Assembly: GCA_040758525.1 (NCBI GenBank)
Contig: JBFLVQ010000247.1
Span: forward strand, 1 to 12,287
Source of the DNA: JBFLVQ01 sp040758525
GTDB taxonomy: Bacteria > Acidobacteriota > Blastocatellia > Chloracidobacteriales > JADJPF01
Direction: 5' to 3'
DNA length: 12,287 nucleotides
Below, in pieces: positions 1-7,664 of this stretch. Position 1 is the stretch's first letter. The number at the start of each line of letters is the position of its first letter. The notes under the pieces are model-generated. The model worked only from the letters and a program-made list of their open reading frames with translations, was not told the DNA's origin and ran no database searches. A program made the position numbers and the translations under genes.

Positions 1-374
1 GTGTAGCTTTAGATCAAACAACTACACGCGGACATGGTTTAGGACGACAGACAATGCCTGCAACCGCTCTCTATTCGACAGTGTGTGCGGTACAAAATCT
101 CTGGCTGGCAGCACGTGCTGAAGGTGTTGGCGTTGGTTGGGTCAGTATTCTTGATCCTGTTGAGTTATCTGCAACACTGGCTATTCCAGAAAATTTCTTG
201 CCAATCGCTTACCTCTGCATTGGTTATGTTACAGATTTTGGTGAGAGACCAGAGTTGGAAGTACAAGGGTGGGAACAACGCACACCATTAATGGAGTTGA
301 TCCATTTTGATCGATATGGAACAACAGATCAGATACGCGCAGCAGCTTTGCTGCGTACAATTATAAAAGATTAA
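1..374 (+). CDS. bluB: 5,6-dimethylbenzimidazole synthase BluB, 3' part (5' end outside window)
   Basis: BluB is an oxygen-dependent, nitroreductase-fold enzyme that breaks down reduced FMN to 5,6-dimethylbenzimidazole, the lower ligand of vitamin B12. The frame is open from the first complete codon at position 3, so the ATG at 54 is internal and not the start. About 124 C-terminal residues remain of a family usually ~200-220 long. Recognisable stretches are TRGHGLGRQTMP at the window edge, STVCAVQNLWLAARAEGVGVGWVSI (first part at about residues 24-36), IAYLCIGYV, and a closing ERPELE...W segment typical of BluB rather than of generic nitroreductases. The stop at 372-374 lies 15 nt before cobQ, so it is probably cotranscribed with the cob genes, and BluB would supply the substrate of CobT. 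The identification is secure from the C-terminal half. The N-terminus and the promoter are not visible. Confidence 0.9.
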   Translation, partial: VALDQTTTRGHGLGRQTMPATALYSTVCAVQNLWLAARAEGVGVGWVSILDPVELSATLAIPENFLPIAYLCIGYVTDFGERPELEVQGWEQRTPLMELIHFDRYGTTDQIRAAALLRTIIKD

Positions 375-389
375 ATTGCCGGAGAATAT

Positions 390-1925
390 ATGATGACTTC
401 AAGGGCATTGATGGTACTTGGAACCGCATCACATGTAGGCAAGTCTATTACGGTTGCCGCTTTGTGCCGTATCTTTCATCAGGATGGGCTGAGTGTTGCA
501 CCATTCAAAGCACAAAACATGGCGTTAAATTCTTTTGCCACACGTGCAGGGCATGAGATTGGACGCGCTCAAGCCATGCAGTCACAAGCTGCTGGTATTG
601 AGCCACACGTTGATATGAATCCGATCCTGCTCAAGCCGTCCTCTGATATTGGTTCACAAGTTGTGCTCAATGGTAAAGTCTTTGGCAATGTCACAGCCGC
701 CAATTTCCAACAGCTCAAGCCACAACTCTTCACTTCGGTCGTCGAAGCATATCAACGGCTAGCTGCACGATATGATTTCATCATACTCGAAGGCGCAGGC
801 TCACCAGTTGAGATCAATCTGAAAGAGGGGGATATCGTCAATCTAAAAATGGCTGAAGCCGCAGATGCTGCCTGCATTCTTGTGGCCGACATCGATCGTG
901 GTGGTGTGTTTGCGTCACTGGTTGGAACATATGAATTGCTTACTGAGAAAGAGCGTGCCCGTTTCAATGGATTTATTATAAATAAGTTTCGAGGCGATGC
1001 TGCGCTACTCAGACCAGGTATAGAACAACTTGAATCCAGGCTTAACCAGCCTTGTTTGGGTATTGTGCCTTATCTGCATAATTGCAACATAGATGAGGAA
1101 GACAGTGTAGCATTGGAAGATAGCAGAAGAAGACATAACACATCCGTAAAACCAGGCTCACAATTGCGTATATGTGTTATACGCTTGCCACATATCTCTA
1201 ATTTTAGTGACTTCAGTGCCCTAGAAGCACAACCAGAGATCACTCTCTTTTATGGTCGAAACCCACAAGAGATAAGAGCAGCCGATCTAGTGATTCTTCC
1301 AGGAAGTAAAAATACTATCTCAGATCTTTGTTGGTTATACACAAGCGGCTGGGCGAATGCAGTGAGCGATCATGCAAACAGCGGCAAACCAGTAATTGGT
1401 ATTTGCGGAGGATTTCAGATGCTTGGTCGAAAAGTACATGACCCGTTCCACATAGAAGGTGAAACGGATGCTGTTTCAGGATTAGCATTATTGGATGTAG
1501 TGACATTGATTGGTCGTGAGAAGATCACCCGTCAAGCTCAGGTCCGTTTGATTCAACCTAACCTGATTGGAGCAACTGAGCCTGGCCCAGTATTTGAAGG
1601 TTATGAGATTCATATGGGAGATACTCAATTTGGCTCACAAGCACGGCCACTATTCTTGTTGAAGAGACTGGGTGAGAGTGATTCCATTCTAGATGGTGCA
1701 ATAAGTGATGATGGGCGTGTTATGGGAACATATCTTCATGGTTTATTCGACTCTACAGAAGGAGCAGCAGCATTACTGTCTCACTTTAGTCGTCTATGCG
1801 GACGGACGCAAAGCATAACTATCGATAGATCTGATCGCGAGCAAGGGTATGATGAACTGGCTGCACATTTCCGCTCTCATCTTGATATTAAAGCGATCTA
1901 TCGACTTGTTGGGATGGTTCGATAA
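390..1925 (+). CDS. cobQ: Cobyric acid synthase (glutamine-hydrolysing)
   Basis: CobQ/CbiP uses ATP and glutamine to amidate four side-chain carboxylates (b, d, e, g) of adenosylcobyrinic acid a,c-diamide, giving cobyric acid in the cytoplasm. At 511 residues it has the normal length. The N-terminal dethiobiotin-synthetase-like domain opens with the P-loop GTASHVGKS (residues 11-19), followed by APFKAQNMALNS, LLKPSSD and ILEGAGSP, all typical of CobQ. The C-terminal type 1 glutaminase domain has the nucleophile Cys339 in GICGGFQMLG and the catalytic His450 in GTYLHGLFD. Two ATG codons sit in tandem at 390 and 393. GGAG at 381-384 is 5 nt from the first and 8 nt from the second, so 393 is at least as likely to be the true start. 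The stop codon overlaps the cbiB start by one base (TAATG), which suggests coupled translation. All key residues are present. Confidence 0.96.
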   Translation: MMTSRALMVLGTASHVGKSITVAALCRIFHQDGLSVAPFKAQNMALNSFATRAGHEIGRAQAMQSQAAGIEPHVDMNPILLKPSSDIGSQVVLNGKVFGNVTAANFQQLKPQLFTSVVEAYQRLAARYDFIILEGAGSPVEINLKEGDIVNLKMAEAADAACILVADIDRGGVFASLVGTYELLTEKERARFNGFIINKFRGDAALLRPGIEQLESRLNQPCLGIVPYLHNCNIDEEDSVALEDSRRRHNTSVKPGSQLRICVIRLPHISNFSDFSALEAQPEITLFYGRNPQEIRAADLVILPGSKNTISDLCWLYTSGWANAVSDHANSGKPVIGICGGFQMLGRKVHDPFHIEGETDAVSGLALLDVVTLIGREKITRQAQVRLIQPNLIGATEPGPVFEGYEIHMGDTQFGSQARPLFLLKRLGESDSILDGAISDDGRVMGTYLHGLFDSTEGAAALLSHFSRLCGRTQSITIDRSDREQGYDELAAHFRSHLDIKAIYRLVGMVR

Positions 1926-2887
1926 TGTCACCGCTCTTATTCACTCTCGCCTATTTGTTAGATTTAGTCTGGGGTGACCCACAATGGCTGCCACATCCAG
2001 TTCGTCTTATTGGTCGGGCAATAGAGCTAGGTGAGAAGATACTGCGAACCGTGAGCAGAGGTCGCTGGAGTGAATTTTTCCTAGGCATGCTTTTAACTGT
2101 CACTATAGTGGGAGCAAGCGTAATCACTATACTGTTACTATTAGAATTGGCTAAGAGCTGTAATCATACAATCACCAGTCTGTTTATGGTATATCTGACT
2201 TCAACAGTATTGGCTACAGGCAATCTATTTGATGAAGTGCAGGCAGTAAAGCGATTATTGCATAGTCGTGATCTAGAGCGAGCACGGGTACAGTTAGCTC
2301 GTATTGTCGGGCGTGACACCGATATGTTAGATGAGCCTGAGATAGTACGCGCCACCATAGAAACATTGGCTGAAAGCACATCTGATGGGATTGTTGCGCC
2401 AATGTTTTATCTGGCTTTGGGAGGTATACCTGCGGCACTAGGCTATAAAGCAATAAACACACTCGATTCAATGATTGGTCATAATGATACTCGCTACAGA
2501 TATTTTGGCAAAGTGGCAGCACGATTAGATGATCTGGCCAATTTTGTGCCAGCACGCTTAACGGCAATACTTATTACATTTTCAGCTTTTATAAGCGGCA
2601 ATGATGCACCCAAAGCATTGCGTATATGGCTAAGAGATGGAGCAAAACATGCCAGTCCCAATGCTGGACAAGTTGAGGCAGCAATGGCAGGGGCACTGGG
2701 AGTTCGCCTGGGTGGTTTGAACTTTTATGGTGGTGAGCCGCATTATGGAGCATATTTCGGTGATGATTACAGACCACTGACGATAGAAGTTATTAACTCT
2801 GCACTTATCATAGTTGTTATGGTCTCTCTTTTTATGTTCCTAATTGTATTGGGCTGGTTGAGCTATTGGAATGACAAACTATTCTGA
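1925..2887 (+). CDS. cbiB: Adenosylcobinamide-phosphate synthase (membrane protein CbiB/CobD)
   Basis: CbiB joins aminopropanol phosphate to the propionate side chain at ring D of cobyric acid, giving adenosylcobinamide phosphate, and is an integral inner-membrane protein. At 320 residues it has the family length. The N-terminus carries the diagnostic DLVWGDPQWLPHPVRLIG (about residues 13-30). Further family blocks are ESTSDGIVAP (about 149-158), YKAINTLDSMIGH and SPNAGQVEAAMAGALGVRLGG. Hydrophobic stretches at about residues 50-75, 80-98, 155-172, 206-224 and 288-314 fit a multi-span membrane protein. The ATG shares its A with the cobQ stop. The last 17 nt overlap the start of the next gene (2871), so cobQ, cbiB and cobD are packed head to tail. 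In the Pseudomonas nomenclature this gene is called cobD, which can be confused with the decarboxylase downstream. Confidence 0.95.
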   Translation: MSPLLFTLAYLLDLVWGDPQWLPHPVRLIGRAIELGEKILRTVSRGRWSEFFLGMLLTVTIVGASVITILLLLELAKSCNHTITSLFMVYLTSTVLATGNLFDEVQAVKRLLHSRDLERARVQLARIVGRDTDMLDEPEIVRATIETLAESTSDGIVAPMFYLALGGIPAALGYKAINTLDSMIGHNDTRYRYFGKVAARLDDLANFVPARLTAILITFSAFISGNDAPKALRIWLRDGAKHASPNAGQVEAAMAGALGVRLGGLNFYGGEPHYGAYFGDDYRPLTIEVINSALIIVVMVSLFMFLIVLGWLSYWNDKLF

Positions 2888-3965
2888 TCACAATTTTACG
2901 GTTCATGGCGGTGCTATTTACCAAGCCGCTAGGCGCTGGCAGGTTGAGCGAGAAGAGATCCTAGACTTCAGCGCTAATATCAATCCATTAGGACCACCCA
3001 CTAGTGTGATACGAGTATTGACAAGCGAATATGCATCAATTATGTCGTATCCAGATACAACTGAATTTGTCACTACGTTATCGATGAAGCTAGGGATCGA
3101 ACCTGAATGCTTAGTAGTAGGCAATGGCTCGGCGGCATTGATCTTTGCGGCAGTAAGGGCACTCAAACCTGTACAAGCATTGTTGCTTGAGCCAGCCTTT
3201 GGCGAATACCGCCGAGCATTGCGAAGCATTGGCGCTACCATAGAAAGTATTATGCTTAAAGAACAGGATGGTTTCCTACCAAACTTTGAGTCTCTTGGAG
3301 AGAAGTTACGATCACATCAATATGATCTGGTTATTCTCAATAATCCTCACAATCCCTCAGGAGCAATCTATTCTCCTGATAAGATCAAGACGCTAGCCGG
3401 TATCGCCGCACTCAATGGTACATATTTAATTATTGATGAAGCTTTTATAGAGTATGCGCCAACAGCTAGTGTAGTGCCGGAAATTGCTGCTGAGCGTAAT
3501 ATTGTAGTACTACGTTCACTAACAAAGTTTTATGCAATACCAGGACTACGAATTGGTTATGCAATCTGCCATAGAGAGATTACTGAGCGGCTGTGTGAGC
3601 AGATAGAGTCTTGGCCAGTATCTAGTATTGCACTTGGCGCGGCACGAGCTGCGATATCCGATTCTTCCTTTGAAATAGCTACCTTCAATAAAAATGAGTT
3701 TGCTCGTACACAATTTCAAACAGCATTGATTCGAATGGGCATTAAGGTATTTCCATCGGCAGCCAACTTTCTTCTTATCAAATTTGTTAACCGTAATGGT
3801 AAAGCACTAGCAAAATGGTTAGAGCAACATCATGTGTTAATTCGTCTATGTGATTCGTTTACTGGTCTAGGAGACAATTTTGTACGCTTAGCGATTCGTT
3901 CACAAGCAGATAATCGCCGACTGTTACAACTGATTGAGGAATGGTTGAAAGAGACAGATGTATGA
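2871..3965 (+). CDS. cobD: L-threonine-O-3-phosphate decarboxylase (CobD/CobC type, PLP-dependent)
   Basis: This is a fold-type I PLP enzyme of the histidinol-phosphate aminotransferase-like group. In this setting it decarboxylates L-threonine phosphate to (R)-1-amino-2-propanol O-2-phosphate, the substrate of CbiB. At 364 residues it has the usual length. The N-terminal HGGAIYQAARRW...ILDFSANINPLGPP is characteristic of the cobalamin decarboxylases rather than of HisC. Cofactor residues can be placed: NNPHNPSG (residues 157-164, with Asn161), Asp189 in IIDEAFIEYAP, and the Schiff-base lysine Lys219 in SLTKFYAIPGLRIGYA. The start lies inside the 3' end of cbiB (17-nt overlap) and the stop overlaps the annotated start of cobU. 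No threonine kinase (PduX type) is in the window, so the source of threonine phosphate is unseen. Sequence alone cannot fully exclude aminotransferase activity, but position between cbiB and cobU supports this call. Confidence 0.92.
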   Translation: MTNYSDHNFTVHGGAIYQAARRWQVEREEILDFSANINPLGPPTSVIRVLTSEYASIMSYPDTTEFVTTLSMKLGIEPECLVVGNGSAALIFAAVRALKPVQALLLEPAFGEYRRALRSIGATIESIMLKEQDGFLPNFESLGEKLRSHQYDLVILNNPHNPSGAIYSPDKIKTLAGIAALNGTYLIIDEAFIEYAPTASVVPEIAAERNIVVLRSLTKFYAIPGLRIGYAICHREITERLCEQIESWPVSSIALGAARAAISDSSFEIATFNKNEFARTQFQTALIRMGIKVFPSAANFLLIKFVNRNGKALAKWLEQHHVLIRLCDSFTGLGDNFVRLAIRSQADNRRLLQLIEEWLKETDV

Positions 3966-4518
3966 AGGAGCAATGATTCTTATAACTGGTGGTGCACGGG
4001 CTGGTAAAAGTGCTTTTGCCTTGCGCTTAGCTAGTGAGTATGAAACTCACAGGTGTGGGAAAGTCTGTTTTATTGCTACTGCAGAGGCCCTTGATGATGA
4101 GATGCAAGCTCGTATTCTTAGTCATCGTGCAGAAAGACCATCACACTGGTTAACAATAGAAGAGACACGACAGTTGGATCAGGCGCTTATTAAGGCAAGC
4201 GATGCAGACATAGTTATCGTAGATTGTCTTACGCTATTCGTTTCTAACTGGCTAATGGCTGTGAGTAGAGAGTCTGCTAGTGATGAAGTCATGCGAGTAG
4301 TAGCAAGCTTTCTCAAGCTTGCTACTAATACTGGGCAGACGATTATTTTTGTAACTAATGAAGTTGGAATGGGGCTTGTTCCAGAGACATCACTAGGGCG
4401 TATATTTCGAGATATATTAGGTAGAGTGAATCAACGTCTAGCTCAGACAGCAAGCCAGGTCTATCTTCTTGTCGCGGGTTTACCGCTACAACTAAAGCCA
4501 ACTGGCAAATCAAAATAA
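3958..4518 (+). CDS. cobU: Adenosylcobinamide kinase / adenosylcobinamide-phosphate guanylyltransferase
   Basis: CobU phosphorylates adenosylcobinamide and then transfers GMP to it, giving adenosylcobinamide-GDP, one of the two substrates of CobS. The protein has 186 residues from the ATG at 3958, or 181 from the ATG at 3973. The P-loop TGGARAGKS lies at residues 10-18. The HRAERPSHW block (residues 56-64) contains His56, the probable guanylylated histidine by comparison with Salmonella CobU. VDCLTLFVSNWL serves as the Walker B-like segment, and TNEVGMGLVPE is another family block. The start is unsettled. Most family members begin directly at M-I-L-x-T-G-G, which favours 3973, but the AAGGAG at 3965-3970 is only 2 nt from that codon, whereas 3958 has only GA-rich sequence upstream. 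The gene overlaps the end of cobD by 8 nt if the first ATG is used. Confidence 0.94.
   Translation: MYEGAMILITGGARAGKSAFALRLASEYETHRCGKVCFIATAEALDDEMQARILSHRAERPSHWLTIEETRQLDQALIKASDADIVIVDCLTLFVSNWLMAVSRESASDEVMRVVASFLKLATNTGQTIIFVTNEVGMGLVPETSLGRIFRDILGRVNQRLAQTASQVYLLVAGLPLQLKPTGKSK
3965..3970 (+). promoter_or_regulatory. AAGGAG Shine-Dalgarno-like site with awkward spacing at the cobU start
   Basis: AAGGAG begins on the last base of the cobD stop codon. It lies inside the reading frame if cobU starts at 3958, and only 2 nt before the ATG at 3973. Neither fits the usual 5-9 nt spacing. It may let ribosomes that terminate on cobD re-initiate at either ATG. This is inference from position only. 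Confidence 0.35.
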
Positions 4519-4535
4519 ACAAGAGATCAGTAACT

Positions 4536-5606
4536 ATGGAAGAGAACTTCAAACAACAGATCGAAGAGACCTGTCAACAAGTTAGATACATTGATAAACA
4601 CTGGCTGACACAGTCACAATCACGACAACTTGTATTAACTAAACCTCCTGGAAGTTTGGGAAAGTTAGAAGATACTGGTAATCGGATTGCCGCCATCAAT
4701 GAGATGGTTCTGCCACAACATATGCTTAAGAGAATCTATGTTGTGGCTGCTGATCATGGAATAACAGCAGAAGGTGTGAGTGCTTATCCAAAAGAGGTCA
4801 CTTACCAGATGGTCTTTAACTTTTTACGTGGCGGCGCAGCTATCAATGTACTAGCACGCCATGGTGATATAGAAGTGCAGGTAGTGGATGCGGGAGTAGA
4901 TTATCAGTTTCTCCCTGGAACAGATCTGCTTAACCGGAAGGTAGTGCTTGGCACAAGAAATTTTGCTAAAGAGTCGGCTATGACCCGTACACAGGCAGAA
5001 CATTGTATAGCCATTGGCATTGAACTGGCTCAGTCAGCAAAACGTGATGGCATTTCCCTGCTAGGCATAGGCGATATGGGAATTGGCAATACAACTTCGG
5101 CAAGCGCAATCACTACGGTATTGACGCAGAGTGAAGCAAAGATAGTTACTGGTCTAGGCACAGGGATCAATGATATGACGTTTTTACGAAAGGTTTCGAT
5201 CATTGAACAGGCAATAAAGTTGCACAATCCCGATAAAGATGATCCCATTGATATACTGAGCAAAGTTGGTGGTGCCGAGATTGGAGTGATGATGGGGATT
5301 GTTATAGGCGCCGCCGCCGAGCGAATCGCTATTGTTGCTGATGGATTCATTTCAACGGCAGCAGCGGCATTGGCAGTAGCAAAATGTCCACAGGTAGGTA
5401 ACTATCTGTTTATTGCACACCTCTCCTGTGAGCCAGGCCACCAAGCATTAATCAAATATATAGGTTTAAACCCATTGCTTGATCTAGGCTTAAGGCTTGG
5501 TGAAGGAACTGGAGCAGCACTAGCGATGCATATGATCGAAGCATCTGCCAAGCTATTGACGGAAATGGCTACTTTTGATGAGGCTGGGGTAAGCAATAAA
5601 GAGTGA
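4536..5606 (+). CDS. cobT: Nicotinate-nucleotide--dimethylbenzimidazole phosphoribosyltransferase
   Basis: CobT transfers phosphoribose from nicotinate mononucleotide to dimethylbenzimidazole, yielding alpha-ribazole 5'-phosphate for CobS. At 356 residues it matches the Salmonella enzyme in length. Family blocks in order: KPPGSLGKLE (residues 36-45), ADHGITAEGVSAYPKEVT, GGAAINVLA, GIGDMGIGNTT (177-187) and TGLGTGI. The C-terminal LGEGTGAALAM carries Glu323, equivalent to the general-base glutamate (Glu317 in Salmonella). A purine-rich AAGAGA at 4521-4526 lies 9 nt before the ATG. The 17-nt gap from cobU and 7-nt gap to cobS indicate one transcript. Having bluB in the same run of genes supports DMB as the base used, although CobT enzymes can accept other bases. 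Confidence 0.96.
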   Translation: MEENFKQQIEETCQQVRYIDKHWLTQSQSRQLVLTKPPGSLGKLEDTGNRIAAINEMVLPQHMLKRIYVVAADHGITAEGVSAYPKEVTYQMVFNFLRGGAAINVLARHGDIEVQVVDAGVDYQFLPGTDLLNRKVVLGTRNFAKESAMTRTQAEHCIAIGIELAQSAKRDGISLLGIGDMGIGNTTSASAITTVLTQSEAKIVTGLGTGINDMTFLRKVSIIEQAIKLHNPDKDDPIDILSKVGGAEIGVMMGIVIGAAAERIAIVADGFISTAAAALAVAKCPQVGNYLFIAHLSCEPGHQALIKYIGLNPLLDLGLRLGEGTGAALAMHMIEASAKLLTEMATFDEAGVSNKE

Positions 5607-5613
5607 TAAGTTG

Positions 5614-6369
5614 ATGATTCGAAGTCTTCTAATCGCGGTACAATTTTTGACTCGACTTCCAGTGTCAGGTTCGCTAGTAGCCTCTCAAGAGGAGATAGCC
5701 AAATCTGTAGGCTTCTTTCCATTAATAGGTATTGCTATAGGCAGTGTAGGCGCTCTGCTTTATACAGGATTAATACAGTTTCTCCCTGTCACTACTTCTG
5801 TATTACTAGTTCTGATCTATTCAGCGCTAGTAACTGGCGGATTTCATGAAGATGGACTAGCAGATTCACTGGATGGGTTGGGTGGTGGCTGGACAAAAGA
5901 AGATAAACTTAGAATCATGCGTGATAGTCGTATAGGCACATTTGGCACACTAGGGCTGATCTTTCTCATTCTGGCAAAATACAATCTACTTTCAATGCTT
6001 GAATGGTCAAGGCTCTGGCGATGGTTGATTGTTGCTCATGCTGCCAGTCGTTGGACAACCATACCATTATGTATCTGGTTGCCTTATGCTCGTAAACAAG
6101 GACAAGGTGGTCTGGTAGCACGGCGTATACGCTGGCAAGAAGCAGTGATTGCTACCCTAACACTATTGATTGCCTCTTTACTTCTTCCATATAGAGAAAT
6201 ATTGTTTGCCCTTACCATTACCATTGGGGTTGTACTAATCAGCGGATTTTACTATCGTCGCCAATTGAATGGGATCACTGGTGACTGCCTGGGTGCAACA
6301 AATCAGCTTACTGAGGTTGCCCTCTATTTTACTAGTGTAGTTCTATCTAGGGTATGGACTACAATATGA
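5614..6369 (+). CDS. cobS: Adenosylcobinamide-GDP ribazoletransferase (cobalamin-5'-phosphate synthase)
   Basis: CobS is an integral membrane enzyme that condenses adenosylcobinamide-GDP with alpha-ribazole phosphate to give adenosylcobalamin 5'-phosphate. I place the start at the ATG at 5614 (251 residues). The frame also has a TTG just before it at 5611, but the family normally begins M-x-R-x-L-L-x-A-x-Q-F-L-T-R-L-P, as here. The first block QFLTRLPV is followed by FFPLIGIAIG. The conserved acidic, metal-binding motif GGFHEDGLADSLDG carries Glu79, Asp80, Asp84 and Asp87, followed by KLRIMRDSRIGTFG. Several hydrophobic helices (about residues 37-58, 61-76, 108-125, 173-187 and 192-210) fit the polytopic topology. 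The Shine-Dalgarno signal is weak, consistent with dependence on upstream translation. The 3' end overlaps cobC. Confidence 0.94.
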   Translation: MIRSLLIAVQFLTRLPVSGSLVASQEEIAKSVGFFPLIGIAIGSVGALLYTGLIQFLPVTTSVLLVLIYSALVTGGFHEDGLADSLDGLGGGWTKEDKLRIMRDSRIGTFGTLGLIFLILAKYNLLSMLEWSRLWRWLIVAHAASRWTTIPLCIWLPYARKQGQGGLVARRIRWQEAVIATLTLLIASLLLPYREILFALTITIGVVLISGFYYRRQLNGITGDCLGATNQLTEVALYFTSVVLSRVWTTI

Positions 6370-6992
6370 ATGAGATCAGCAGCACTAATCGATTGCGGCT
6401 TTATCTTATACGACATGGTGAGATTCAGCGTGAGGCAGAGTCGGCCTGTTATGGTCAAACAGATGTTGCTCTCTCACCTATTGGTAAAGAACAGTCTCAT
6501 AGACTATCTGAGGTATTGGTACAGATTCCTCTTGTTGCTGTCTATTCAAGCGATCTTGCGCGTACAATGTTTGCTGCCAATCTGATTGCACAAACGCATA
6601 ACTTAAGTGTAGAGAGTATGCAGCAGCTTCGTGAGATCAATATGGGAGAATGGGAGGGGAAATCACTTTCACAGATCAATACTACTGATCCTGAAAAACT
6701 TACCAGGCTATTTAATAATCCTAGAGAATTTTGCTATCCAGGTGGTGAGAGCTTTTTAGAGTTTGAAGATAGAATAGATAGGGCATTAAAGATGATTCTT
6801 GCGGCACATCGATATGGTAGTGTTGCGGTTGTGACTCATGGTGGAGTCTCTAGACTAATATTGGCAAGTATTCTGGAGATGCTGCCAAAAAACTGGCTAC
6901 GACTAGCTCAGGACTTTGGTTGCTTGAACATTATAGACTGGTATGACTCTGCTCCGATAATCCAACGGCTTAATCAAACGTTTCTGAGATAG
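6354..6992 (+). CDS. cobC: Alpha-ribazole phosphatase, histidine phosphatase superfamily
   Basis: CobC removes the 5'-phosphate from cobalamin phosphate or from alpha-ribazole phosphate, the last step of nucleotide-loop assembly. The protein has 212 residues from the ATG at 6354. An alternative start is the ATG at 6366, which forms a classic ATGA overlap with the cobS stop and gives 208 residues; neither start has a well-spaced ribosome site. The phosphoglycerate-mutase-like fold is shown by LIRHGE with the phospho-accepting His21, by SSDLARTMFAA, by EINMGEWEGK and by the second catalytic histidine His162 in VVTHGGVSR. Similar sequences occur in general phosphatases (GpmB-like), so the specific role rests on its place at the end of a complete cob operon. 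It is the last gene of the run, and a hairpin begins at its stop codon. Confidence 0.88.
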   Translation: MDYNMNEISSTNRLRLYLIRHGEIQREAESACYGQTDVALSPIGKEQSHRLSEVLVQIPLVAVYSSDLARTMFAANLIAQTHNLSVESMQQLREINMGEWEGKSLSQINTTDPEKLTRLFNNPREFCYPGGESFLEFEDRIDRALKMILAAHRYGSVAVVTHGGVSRLILASILEMLPKNWLRLAQDFGCLNIIDWYDSAPIIQRLNQTFLR

Positions 6993-7026
6993 ACCCGGCA
7001 AAGGTGAACTCACATCTGACGGGTCT
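6991..7026. terminator. Stem-loop between cobC and the convergent DinB gene
   Basis: AGACCCG at 6991-6997 pairs perfectly with CGGGTCT at 7020-7026 (7 bp). The 22-nt loop holds a smaller GTG/CAC stem. It starts inside the cobC stop codon and lies between two genes that converge. There is no T-run on either side, so if it ends transcription it does not do so as a standard intrinsic terminator. Confidence 0.4.
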
Positions 7027-7054
7027 GATAGATTCTTGCGATATAGTGTTAAAG

Positions 7055-7558
7055 TTAGATTGCTGGCGCTGCCATACCATAATTAACCCACTCTTCTCTT
7101 GCAGGTCCATAGATTCCTGGTACTACTAACCCAGCCTGTCGCATAAGAACACTCATTTGGCCACGATGATGAACCTCGTGACCGATCAGCGCTACTAAAG
7201 TAAATCCACGACTCCATCTCTCCCCATATAGATCATCTTCTATTAATAGTGTGTCATCTTTCCATTGTGCCTTCACCAGTTCTAGCACTGATTTAGAAGC
7301 CCGCTCATATGCTGCACAAATATCTGCTGCGCGTGTTGGTACGGCTACATCCATTGCTGGACCATCAACCTTCAATCCTACATGTCCCATCATCTCTGGT
7401 ATTGCCTGAGTTATATGCCAAGCAATTCGCCCTAGATTGCGATCCTCTGATGACACCGCTTGGCTCAAAGAAGCATCTGTAAGAGTTTTGAAAACCTTTA
7501 GGGTCGTTTCTCTCTCCTGTTGCCAATGGCGCTCGAAATCATCGATCTTTCTAAACAT
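7055..7558 (-). CDS. DinB-family metalloprotein (YfiT/DinB four-helix fold)
   Basis: The 167-residue protein has the size of the DinB/DUF664-type four-helix-bundle superfamily. The metal-binding histidine triad is in the expected places: His48 in GRIAWHI, then His127 and His131 in LIGHEVHHRGQ (the H-x3-H pair, followed by R-G-Q). Members are soluble proteins. Some are thiol-dependent transferases (bacillithiol or mycothiol S-transferases, maleylpyruvate isomerase), but most have no known reaction and are often linked to stress or damage responses. No substrate can be assigned here. The start is supported by GGAG (minus strand, over 7567-7570), 8 nt upstream of the ATG. A strong promoter lies at 7602-7630 on the same strand. 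It converges on cobC, so it is not part of the cobalamin operon. The name DinB refers to the Bacillus damage-inducible gene, not to DNA polymerase IV. Confidence 0.82.
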   Translation of the reverse strand: MFRKIDDFERHWQQERETTLKVFKTLTDASLSQAVSSEDRNLGRIAWHITQAIPEMMGHVGLKVDGPAMDVAVPTRAADICAAYERASKSVLELVKAQWKDDTLLIEDDLYGERWSRGFTLVALIGHEVHHRGQMSVLMRQAGLVVPGIYGPAREEWVNYGMAAPAI

Positions 7559-7601
7559 AGATATAGCTCCTTAACTGGTTTTGAGAAAATCAGGCAGGCG
7601 A

Positions 7602-7630
7602 AATATAGGCGAATAGGCTATTATTGTCAA
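7602..7630 (-). promoter_or_regulatory. Sigma-70-type promoter for the DinB-family gene
   Basis: Read on the minus strand, TTGACA (7630-7625) and TATATT (7607-7602) are separated by exactly 17 bp. This is a perfect -35 box and a -10 box with one mismatch. The predicted start would give a leader of about 35-40 nt before the ATG at 7558. The -35 box overlaps a palindrome that could be an operator. Confidence 0.7.
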
Positions 7631-7640
7631 CCATATTGAC
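7626..7640. promoter_or_regulatory. 15-bp palindrome between the two divergent -35 boxes (possible operator)
   Basis: GTCAA-ccata-TTGAC is a perfect 5-5-5 inverted repeat. Its two arms are parts of the -35 boxes of the minus- and plus-strand promoters, so part of the symmetry follows from having two promoters back to back. A repressor bound here would block both. A direct repeat GGCTATT (7616-7622 and 7642-7648) flanks it. The regulator is unknown. Confidence 0.4.
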
Positions 7641-7664
7641 CGGCTATTTCACTGCCATTATAAG
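7636..7664 (+). promoter_or_regulatory. Sigma-70-type promoter for the small membrane-protein gene
   Basis: TTGACC (7636-7641) and TATAAG (7659-7664) are separated by 17 bp, each one base from consensus. Transcription would begin near 7671 and give a leader of about 115 nt before the ATG at 7787. It is back to back with the minus-strand promoter, with 5 bp between the two -35 boxes. The leader shows no riboswitch I recognise. Confidence 0.65.

Noticed and set aside
54..374. A complete 106-residue gene starting at ATG 54
   Set aside because: The frame is open to the window edge and the upstream residues (TRGHGLGRQ) continue the BluB alignment, so 54 is an internal methionine.
2214..2567. A minus-strand frame of 117 residues inside cbiB
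   Set aside because: It is antisense to conserved CbiB motifs, and its composition (His- and Gln-rich) is what a reversed frame would give.
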